NCBI GenBank assembly: GCA_020630355.1
Contig: JAHDBO010000008.1
Location: forward strand, 1 to 18,575
DNA from: Saprospiraceae bacterium
GTDB taxonomy: Bacteria; Bacteroidota; Bacteroidia; Chitinophagales; Saprospiraceae
Length of the DNA: 18,575 nucleotides
Direction: 5' to 3'
Each line of letters starts with the position of its first letter. Within the stretch, counting starts at the first letter, position 1. The notes below the pieces were generated by a model. The model had not been told where the DNA came from. It made no database searches and saw nothing but the letters and a program-made list of their open reading frames with translations. Of the stretch, positions 1 through 5,580 are shown one piece after another. The position numbers and the translations under genes are program-made.

Positions 1-66
1 TTTAGTTTTGGCTTTCGCCAAAGTTTAGCACTCGCTTTGCTCGTTGTTTAGTTTGCCAAAGTTTAG
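1..66. repeat. Short intergenic repeat tract, GTTTAG-spaced
   Basis: The hexamer GTTTAG occurs at 23-28, 46-51 and 61-66, and TTTAG occurs at 1-5. Between these units lie TTTGGC-TTTC-GCCAAA (7-22), a 6-bp hairpin with a 4-nt loop, and TTTGCCAAA (52-60), which repeats the 3' arm. The tract lies downstream of nqrD, where nqrE would normally follow within a few bases. No reading frame is visible in it. It looks like an intergenic repeat that has spread the operon apart. Its left boundary is cut by the window edge. Confidence 0.5.
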
Positions 67-101
67 GAGGAAGTTGTTTTTCATCCTCTTAGCTTCAATT
101 T

Positions 102-119
102 CCTGCCTGCGCAGTCAGG
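102..119. repeat. GC-rich mini-palindrome after nqrD
   Basis: CCTG at 102-105 pairs with CAGG at 116-119 around a CTGCGCAG core (107-114), with one mismatch (106/115). The 10-mer TGCCTGCGCA (104-113) recurs exactly at 3131-3140, inside the repeat element between nqrA and nqrB. It begins 8 bases beyond the nqrD stop codon. It may be a mobile mini-hairpin or a processing site. It lacks a U-tract, so it is not a classical terminator. Confidence 0.4.
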
Positions 120-127
120 AGCAATAA

Positions 128-853
128 TTAGCTAATGTCAACCAATTTCTCATTGTAGCTTCTTTGTATCCAAATAAAGATACCAATAACAAACATGGCA
201 GCCGCAGGCAGTACCATCAAGTTATTATTCGCATACCAAGAGAACCAAGTGCCGATACCACTTTCAGCAGTTGTATTGATCCAATATTCAGAAGTTACCC
301 CTATGATTTTCCAATCATAACCGCTTCCAGCGAATAGTGTCCCTTTTCCAAATAGTTCCCGAACGAAGGCCACGACCAATAAGATAGCACCATAACCCAG
401 ACCGTTTCCAATGCCATCTAGGAAAGAACGCCAAGGCTTGTTTGCCATCGCAAATGCCTCCAAGCGGCCCATCACGATACAGTTGGTGATAATCAGACCG
501 ATAAAAACAGACAACTGCTTGTATACGGTGTAATTGAATGCTTTCAACGTTAACTCCACAACCGTTACCAAAGTGGCAATAATGACCAATTGGACAATCA
601 TACGCACTTGCTTAGGGATATGATTCCTCAACAAAGACGTAAACAAGTTTGAGAATGCACATACGAATACAACCGCAATAGACATAATCAAAGATGGATA
701 AACCAAGGTAGTTACCGCCAAAGCAGAACAGATGCCCAATACCTGAACTGTTACAGGGTTATTGTCATTCAACGGATCGGTGAGCAATTTCTTCTCATTC
801 TTACCGAATAGTGGTTCTTTTTCTACCTTTTCTAATTGAGCTGTATCAGCCAT
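128..853 (-). CDS. nqrD: Na+-translocating NADH:quinone reductase subunit D
   Basis: Integral membrane subunit of Na+-NQR, the complex that couples NADH oxidation by quinone to Na+ export across the inner membrane. The 241-residue product has several hydrophobic segments. It contains the signatures DPLNDNNPVTVQVLGICSAL (27-46), IITNCIVMGRLEAFA (121-135) and FLDGIGNGLGY. Cys42 and Cys125 correspond to the two NqrD cysteines (29 and 112 in Vibrio) that, together with two in NqrE, hold the membrane-embedded iron-sulfur centre. Both are offset by 13, so this protein carries a hydrophilic N-terminal extension of about 13 residues. The ATG at 853 is the only sensible start; upstream there is only an A-rich stretch, no strong Shine-Dalgarno. 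nqrC lies 59 nt upstream. nqrE is expected past the left edge but is not immediately adjacent. Confidence 0.96.
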   Translation of the reverse strand: MADTAQLEKVEKEPLFGKNEKKLLTDPLNDNNPVTVQVLGICSALAVTTLVYPSLIMSIAVVFVCAFSNLFTSLLRNHIPKQVRMIVQLVIIATLVTVVELTLKAFNYTVYKQLSVFIGLIITNCIVMGRLEAFAMANKPWRSFLDGIGNGLGYGAILLVVAFVRELFGKGTLFAGSGYDWKIIGVTSEYWINTTAESGIGTWFSWYANNNLMVLPAAAMFVIGIFIWIQRSYNEKLVDIS

Positions 854-912
854 AATTTCTTTATCTAAAGATGAATAAGAATATTTTCAATTTTCACAAA
901 ACCCAAGTCCAA

Positions 913-1701
913 TTATCGTTGACCTAGTGGTTTTGAATCCTCATTTTTCAATTTATCAAAGTAAGGTTCGTAGTATTCGATGCCATAATATAGCATTTGA
1001 GCCACCCCATCCGCTGTCACTGTTGCCCCAGAGATACCATCGACACCATGAAGGTTGTCAGCGGCTGCCCCTCCCTTGATAACGTCCACAGAAACGTATT
1101 CTCCAGACTCGTCATAAATTTGTTTGCCTTTGAAGGAATTTGGAAATGCGGGATTGTCTTTGATTTCCGCCCCAAGACCAGGTGTTTCGCCTTGGTGATC
1201 AAAAGACGCACCAACTATGGTGTTCAAATCTGATTTCAGAGCAATATTCCCCCAAATCTCATCCCAAAGACCATTTCCTCTTACAGAAGTAATGTAATAT
1301 TGTTCTCCTGCATCGATTTTGAAGATGAACAAAGGAAGAATACGTTCAGCTTCTGGCTTTTTCTTCTCTTTTTTCATGTCAATGTGTTCGGCCAATCCAC
1401 CTTTGTATCCTTTTGCCTCTACCTCTTCTTTAGATACCTCATTGCCCTCCATGTCCAAGACGACCTGAGTGACCTTGCTGTTGAATATATCCAAAACCAC
1501 TTGGTCCGCAGCATCTTTTATCTTCTCCCCTTCTTTTAGACCTAATTGGTCTTCCACGGCAGACAAAATCGCACGCTTGTTGAATATCGCTTCATTTTGC
1601 TTGTGCGTATCTTTCAAAGAAGTAAACAACAAAGCCAATAACAAGGCAACAACCGTTGTCATTGTCAATACGAACATGATAATATATCTAGTACTAAACA
1701 T
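913..1701 (-). CDS. nqrC: Na+-translocating NADH:quinone reductase subunit C
   Basis: Periplasm-facing flavoprotein subunit of Na+-NQR, 262 residues. An N-terminal transmembrane helix (about 7-27, IIMFVLTMTTVVALLLALLF) anchors a large soluble FMN-binding domain. The motif DGISGATVT places SGATVT at about 224-229; its last Thr (about 229) matches the residue that carries FMN through a phosphoester bond in the Vibrio protein. GETPGLGAEI and GNGLWDEIWG are further family signatures. A Lys/Glu-rich loop (about 109-119, KKEKKKPEAER) resembles a lineage insert. The start is ATG at 1701. It lies 76 nt after nqrB and 59 nt before nqrD, in the order of a single transcript. Confidence 0.95.
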   Translation of the reverse strand: MFSTRYIIMFVLTMTTVVALLLALLFTSLKDTHKQNEAIFNKRAILSAVEDQLGLKEGEKIKDAADQVVLDIFNSKVTQVVLDMEGNEVSKEEVEAKGYKGGLAEHIDMKKEKKKPEAERILPLFIFKIDAGEQYYITSVRGNGLWDEIWGNIALKSDLNTIVGASFDHQGETPGLGAEIKDNPAFPNSFKGKQIYDESGEYVSVDVIKGGAAADNLHGVDGISGATVTADGVAQMLYYGIEYYEPYFDKLKNEDSKPLGQR

Positions 1702-1733
1702 CGTATCTTAATAATTTTGAATGATGAATTTTG

Positions 1734-1769
1734 AGTTTTGAATGAAGTTAAAAATGAACATTCAAAACT
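1734..1769 (-). repeat. 11-bp perfect inverted repeat between nqrB and nqrC
   Basis: AGTTTTGAATG (1734-1744) is exactly complementary to CATTCAAAACT (1759-1769), with a 14-nt loop. TTTTGAATGA also repeats directly at 1715-1724 and 1736-1745. In the nqr transcript this would be an AU-rich hairpin just after the nqrB stop. No U-tract follows at the right spacing, so a processing or mRNA-stability role fits better than termination. The function is inferred. Confidence 0.4.
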
Positions 1770-1777
1770 AAACTATA

Positions 1778-3076
1778 CTATGCCGCTGTCTTTACTTTAG
1801 CTCTTGCCAAACGACGACTGATATTCGCCTCCAATACGTAATGGTCAATCAATGGAGCGAACACGTTCAACAACAAAATTGCTAGCATCCAACCTTCTGG
1901 ATAGGCTGGGTTGATGACACGTATCAACAAACCGATAGCACCAATCAAGAAACCATAAATCCATTTACCTGTATTGGTCGAAGAAGCTGTTACAGGATCA
2001 GTTGCCATGAATGCCATTGCAAAAAAGAAAGACCCCATATAAAATTGGTAATACCAAGGTACTTCCATAAATGGAGTAGCTCCCCACATATTGAAGATAA
2101 TGGCCATTGCCATTGCCCCTAAGAACATAGACAACATGATTCTCCAACTTCCAATACCTGTAACGATTAGAATCAAAGCACCAACCAATACGAATATCTT
2201 TGATGTTTCACCGATAGAACCAGGGATTGTCCCCCACCACATCTGGCTAGTGGTATATACATCAGTTACAGCCTCCCAGCCACCAGCATAGGCTAGCCCC
2301 ATAGGAGTTGCCCCTGTATAGCCATCTACAATGGCTTGTCCTGCTGCTGCTGCCTCGAAGGTCGCCCAATCAAAGAGCCCAAATAGCCCATCGAATATTC
2401 CCATCATCAAATGTTGATAAGAATCGTATGACGGGGCAGCGCCAGCCGCTAATTTATCATAACCAGAGACCCAAACTTGGTCACCTGAAATTTCTGTCGG
2501 ATAAGCAAAGAAAACGAATACACGCGCTAGAAGAGCGATATTGAGAATATTCATACCAGTACCTCCGAAAGCCTCCTTACCAATAATAACCGCAAAAGCT
2601 ACGGCTAAAGCCAACATCCATAATGGAAGGTCTGGTGGCATAATCAAAGGAATCAAAGCACCTGAAACAAGATACCCTTCTTCAATAGCATGCCCTTTTC
2701 TTGCGGCATACCAAAATTCTATTCCCAAACCTACTAAATTGGAAACCACAAATAATGGCAAAAGAATAATTAAGCCATAAATTAGTTTCAAATGAAAGCC
2801 CTCGAAAAGACCATCATAAGCGGGGTCACCCATTGCTAGGTAATGCTGGTGCCCAATATTATAGGTACCAAACAAGTAACACAATTGTAAGGCTAGGACG
2901 ACATGAATCATGGTACGTTTCAAATCCATCCCATCCCTCATGTGCACGCCACCATCTACGGTTGTGCTATTAGGAGAATACAAAAAGGTAAAGAACCCAT
3001 CAAACAAGGTATGTAAAAACGGTGACGTTTTCTTGTCTGGTTCTATTTTGTGTAGTGTATCTAGTAACTTCTTCAT
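1778..3076 (-). CDS. nqrB: Na+-translocating NADH:quinone reductase subunit B
   Basis: Large polytopic membrane subunit of Na+-NQR, thought to form the Na+ pathway and part of the quinone site. The 432-residue product has multiple hydrophobic helices. The motif DGYTGATPMG places the FMN-acceptor threonine at about residue 257 (the TGAT Thr; Thr236 in Vibrio). Other signatures include VDGGVHMRDGMDLKRTM (40-56), GKEAFGGTGMNILN, and FMATDPVTASSTNTGKWIYG near the C-terminus. Its length is slightly above the usual 410-420. The start is ATG at 3076. The gap to nqrA is 185 nt and is mostly filled by a palindromic repeat, which is unusual inside an nqr operon. Confidence 0.96.
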   Translation of the reverse strand: MKKLLDTLHKIEPDKKTSPFLHTLFDGFFTFLYSPNSTTVDGGVHMRDGMDLKRTMIHVVLALQLCYLFGTYNIGHQHYLAMGDPAYDGLFEGFHLKLIYGLIILLPLFVVSNLVGLGIEFWYAARKGHAIEEGYLVSGALIPLIMPPDLPLWMLALAVAFAVIIGKEAFGGTGMNILNIALLARVFVFFAYPTEISGDQVWVSGYDKLAAGAAPSYDSYQHLMMGIFDGLFGLFDWATFEAAAAGQAIVDGYTGATPMGLAYAGGWEAVTDVYTTSQMWWGTIPGSIGETSKIFVLVGALILIVTGIGSWRIMLSMFLGAMAMAIIFNMWGATPFMEVPWYYQFYMGSFFFAMAFMATDPVTASSTNTGKWIYGFLIGAIGLLIRVINPAYPEGWMLAILLLNVFAPLIDHYVLEANISRRLARAKVKTAA

Positions 3077-3102
3077 TTATTTTGAATCTATGTTGTATAG
3101 TA

Positions 3103-3221
3103 TTGTTCGAAAAAAAATCGATATGACACTTGCCTGCGCAAGCAGGTTTCGTTTTAGTCATTATCCTGCTGGTAATCGTCTTGATTCCTAAAACAAAATG
3201 ACGAATTGATTTTTCAAACGC
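3103..3221. repeat. Palindromic intergenic element, copy A (nqrA-nqrB gap)
   Basis: This is one of two related elements in the window (the other is at 15107-15232). Shared blocks are TTTCGTTTTAGTCA (3147-3160), a 30-nt centre (3158-3187) matching 20 of 30 positions in the other copy, CCTAAAA (3187-3193), and a 29-nt right end (3193-3221) matching 26 of 29. The ends form an imperfect inverted repeat: GTTCGAAAAAAAATCGAT on the left against the complement of the right end. TTTTAG (3152-3157) faces CTAAAA (3188-3193) around the centre. The left arm contains an extra mini-hairpin CCTGC-GCAA-GCAGG (3133-3146) that copy B lacks. No coding capacity. It behaves like a MITE- or REP-type dispersed repeat; mobility is inferred. 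Confidence 0.7.
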
Positions 3222-3261
3222 ATAGGAAGTTAATATCAGAGTTTCTTTATATAAAAATGGA

Positions 3262-4896
3262 TTATCCCTGCTCACGCATCAAATCCAATCCTTGTCTTAA
3301 TATTTGTTGAAGTGGCTGCTTTGAAGTACAAACGAATTCACATAATGCTACGTCTTCTTCAGCTAATTCGTAGATACCTAGACCTTCCATTTTTTCAAAG
3401 TCGTTGATTATAATCGACTTCATTAAATGTTGAGGGTAGATATCCATTGGCAACACTTGTTCGTACTGCCCCGTCACCACAAAGGCTCTTTTCTCACCAT
3501 GTGTATTGGTGTCCGCTTTCACTTTTACATCTGGGAATAAAAACCCAGGGAAAGTCCTTGACAAACTCACCTTTGGCTTCGTAGGCACCAACCATCCAAA
3601 CATTTCATAATAATCTCCTTCTTCTAAAGAAGTCAACTGATCCGCATGAAATTCTAGGTATTCCTCTGTCGTTACTTTCTTCCCAGATAAAGGGTCGCCA
3701 GATACGAGTCGAACATGGTCAGTAGTCAAAGCATCTTTTACTAAGTCTCCAACATTAGCTCCTTGTTTTGTCAGTACGTATTGAGGTGCTTTATATTCTG
3801 CACCTGCTAAAGCAACTAGGCGTGTTGTATCGAAAGTGCCGTTCAAGAATAGTTTACCGATAGTAATCACGCCTTGTACATCCAAAGTCCAGACACGCTC
3901 TCCTGCATTGATAGCGTCAATATGGTGAATTTGAACACCTACGTTACCAACAGGGTGCTGTCCTTCAAAATAATGCTTTTCTACACCTGTTGCATTTTTA
4001 AATGCGGGCGCAACCGAATCAGAAGCGTTGGCACTTATCCCTAAGTGCACTTTACCAGAGGTCAATCTATTCAGTACATCCAATCCTTTTTGGAAAGCGG
4101 CACTATTGTCACCTTGGCGAACGATGTAACTCAAATCCGGTGCTAGAGGTGCTGTATCAAAAGTGGAAATGAAAATACCCTTTGGGTCGTCCGATGGATC
4201 AGCAACTACTTGATAAGGGCGTTGAGTAATCATCGGCCAAACTCCCGAACCTAGAAGAAACTCAATCAATGTTTCTCTAGAAGTATCTAAACTTGGTAAG
4301 TCGTAAGCACGAGAGATTTGCTTTTCATCAGCAAGGATAACGACTTCCTTGATGGAACGTTTCTCACCGCGGTTGATGGCTACCACCTCACCACTTACAG
4401 GAGCACAATATTGAATATTGTCTCTTTTTTTATCATAAAAAAGTACATCACCAGCCTTTACTTTATCACCAACAGCTACCACCACTTTTGGAATTGGAGA
4501 CATACCATGAAAATTCTTAGGGGAAACAGCGTAAGTATTTACCTTAGGTTGGCTTATTCTTTTAGCAGCATCTCCTTTTATATTCACCGTAAAGCCTTTT
4601 TTTAGCTTATGGTAACTACCATTAGTGGTATAATCCGGTACTTTTTTACCAGCAATTTCATCCATCCTTGGAAAAATGCCGTAATTTTCACCAGAGGCAT
4701 CTGCTCCTATTTCTTTTGCCTTGATTTTTAGCACATTACCGCCGACAGAAAAGAGCACGGCTAACAACAATGCTATCACAACAGCTCCAAAAGCTATAGA
4801 AGTAAGTGAAGAACCACTTGTCTGTGCCATCAATAAATTCGTGCTTGACAGGAATGCCAATACGATTAAGGTACGAAGGATATTAGTTGGCTTCAA
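3262..4896 (-). CDS. nqrA: Na+-NQR subunit A with N-terminal signal/anchor extension
   Basis: NqrA is normally a soluble cytoplasmic subunit docked on the membrane part of Na+-NQR and implicated in quinone binding. Residues from about 98 (KLKKGFTVNIKGDA) to 544 form the usual core of about 447 residues, with VVAVGDKVKAGDVLFYDKK and CAPVSGEVVAINRGEKR near its start and EFVCTSKQPLQQILRQGLDL at its end. Ahead of it lie about 97 extra residues: a signal-peptide-like stretch (1-25, basic start, hydrophobic core, ending LLMAQT), a hydrophobic helix (about 32-50) and a polar linker (about 57-97). The start is TTG at 4896; an in-frame stop lies at 4933-4935 and the only nearby ATG (Met23) would cut the signal peptide in half. 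Cleavage followed by one membrane crossing would still leave the core in the cytoplasm. It is the first gene of the nqr operon. Confidence 0.94.
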   Translation of the reverse strand: MKPTNILRTLIVLAFLSSTNLLMAQTSGSSLTSIAFGAVVIALLLAVLFSVGGNVLKIKAKEIGADASGENYGIFPRMDEIAGKKVPDYTTNGSYHKLKKGFTVNIKGDAAKRISQPKVNTYAVSPKNFHGMSPIPKVVVAVGDKVKAGDVLFYDKKRDNIQYCAPVSGEVVAINRGEKRSIKEVVILADEKQISRAYDLPSLDTSRETLIEFLLGSGVWPMITQRPYQVVADPSDDPKGIFISTFDTAPLAPDLSYIVRQGDNSAAFQKGLDVLNRLTSGKVHLGISANASDSVAPAFKNATGVEKHYFEGQHPVGNVGVQIHHIDAINAGERVWTLDVQGVITIGKLFLNGTFDTTRLVALAGAEYKAPQYVLTKQGANVGDLVKDALTTDHVRLVSGDPLSGKKVTTEEYLEFHADQLTSLEEGDYYEMFGWLVPTKPKVSLSRTFPGFLFPDVKVKADTNTHGEKRAFVVTGQYEQVLPMDIYPQHLMKSIIINDFEKMEGLGIYELAEEDVALCEFVCTSKQPLQQILRQGLDLMREQG

Positions 4897-4953
4897 AATG
4901 AAGTATTTTAGTGAATTTTGATAATGGAAGAATTACCTTCTCGAAAATCCCTG

Positions 4954-4985
4954 CAAAGATATAAACCTTGTTAATATTGTTAACA
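4954..4985 (-). promoter_or_regulatory. Candidate nqrA promoter with overlapping inverted repeat
   Basis: On the minus strand TATCTTTG (4961-4954) fits the Bacteroidota -7 consensus TAnnTTTG, about 58 nt before the nqrA start codon. The -33 box is weak. Directly upstream lies TGTTAA-TATTG-TTAACA (4969-4985), 6-bp arms with a 5-nt spacer, placed where a regulator would overlap the -33 to -7 spacer. Both the promoter and the operator are inferred from sequence pattern. Confidence 0.35.
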
Positions 4986-5020
4986 TTTGGCGCAGTGTAT
5001 TTTCTTAAAGTGGAAATTAT

Positions 5021-5035
5021 TTAGAATAATTCTAA
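5021..5035. promoter_or_regulatory. Perfect 7-1-7 palindrome, possible Fur/PerR-type operator
   Basis: TTAGAAT-A-ATTCTAA is a perfect 7-1-7 inverted repeat in the divergent gap between nqrA and the DUF2809 gene. Fur-superfamily sites share this 7-1-7 layout, and the half-site differs by one base from the B. subtilis PerR half-site TTATAAT. A further inverted repeat, ATCTC-N7-GAGAT, is at 5085-5101. The region is AT-rich, so chance palindromes are possible. Confidence 0.3.
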
Positions 5036-5144
5036 TTAAATATTTCGGTAGTATGGTGATTCTAGTAGTTTCCTCCGTAGAATTATCTCATGTAGCGAGA
5101 TTAAGCACCAAAACCCATTAATTAAAACATTGTTTTTACAAAAT

Positions 5145-5516
5145 ATGGTTATTCGATTTAATAAAACATACGGTCTCCTAGCAATAATACTTTTCTCATC
5201 CGAAGTAGCCATTGCCTATTTTTTTAAGACTGGTTTCATTCGCCATTTCATGGGTGATGTCCTTGTGGTGGTTTTGATATTCACTTTCGTGAAAACATTT
5301 TTTGACCTAGACAATTTCAAATTGGCTTTAGGCGTCCTCCTTTTTGCCTTTTCTATAGAAATTGCTCAATACTTCAATATTGTGGATATCTTGGGTTTGG
5401 GCGAAAACAAACTTGCTAGAATCATTATTGGAACCACTTTCGTTTGGTCAGATTTATTCGCTTATCTTATCGGAGCCATTGCTTCTTTCTTAAGCGCCAA
5501 TCAATATGAGAGATAA
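5145..5516 (+). CDS. DUF2809-like small integral membrane protein
   Basis: Predicted 123-residue membrane protein, the only plus-strand gene here. Hydrophobic helices are at about 10-27, 35-53, 58-77 and 98-116. Conserved-looking motifs are FIRHFMGDVLVV (31-42), EIAQYF (72-77) and WSDLFAY (101-107), with Asp and Glu residues in or next to helices; this pattern and length match the DUF2809 family, whose function is unknown. An upstream in-frame TTG (5130) would add five residues, but the ATG at 5145 is preferred. It is transcribed divergently from nqrA and convergently with rpoC, so it is a one-gene unit. Nothing ties it functionally to either neighbour. Confidence 0.8.
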   Translation: MVIRFNKTYGLLAIILFSSEVAIAYFFKTGFIRHFMGDVLVVVLIFTFVKTFFDLDNFKLALGVLLFAFSIEIAQYFNIVDILGLGENKLARIIIGTTFVWSDLFAYLIGAIASFLSANQYER

Positions 5517-5553
5517 AAAAAATGGATCACCTCGTTTTGAGGCAACCCATTTT
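5515..5553 (-). terminator. rpoC terminator hairpin, partly bidirectional
   Basis: AAAATGG (5519-5525) pairs with CCATTTT (5547-5553), and CCTC (5530-5533) with GAGG (5539-5542), around a 5-nt loop. In the minus-strand RNA the four positions between these blocks form G.U, U-A, U.G and G.U pairs, giving a continuous 15-bp stem followed by eight U residues. In the plus-strand RNA three of those pairs are A.C mismatches. The element overlaps the stop codon of the convergent plus-strand gene (5514-5516). It probably ends rpoC strongly and the small gene weakly. Confidence 0.8.
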
Positions 5554-5580
5554 CTATTTCACGAAAGTGGAAGCACTTAC

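Noticed and set aside
1..66. CRISPR-like array of GTTTAG repeats
   Set aside because: Units are only 6 bases with spacing of 9-17, unlike CRISPR repeats and spacers, and no cas gene is visible.
3000..3275. Minus-strand open frame of 91 codons spanning the nqrA-nqrB gap
   Set aside because: It crosses repeat copy A and runs out of frame into nqrB; no family resemblance.
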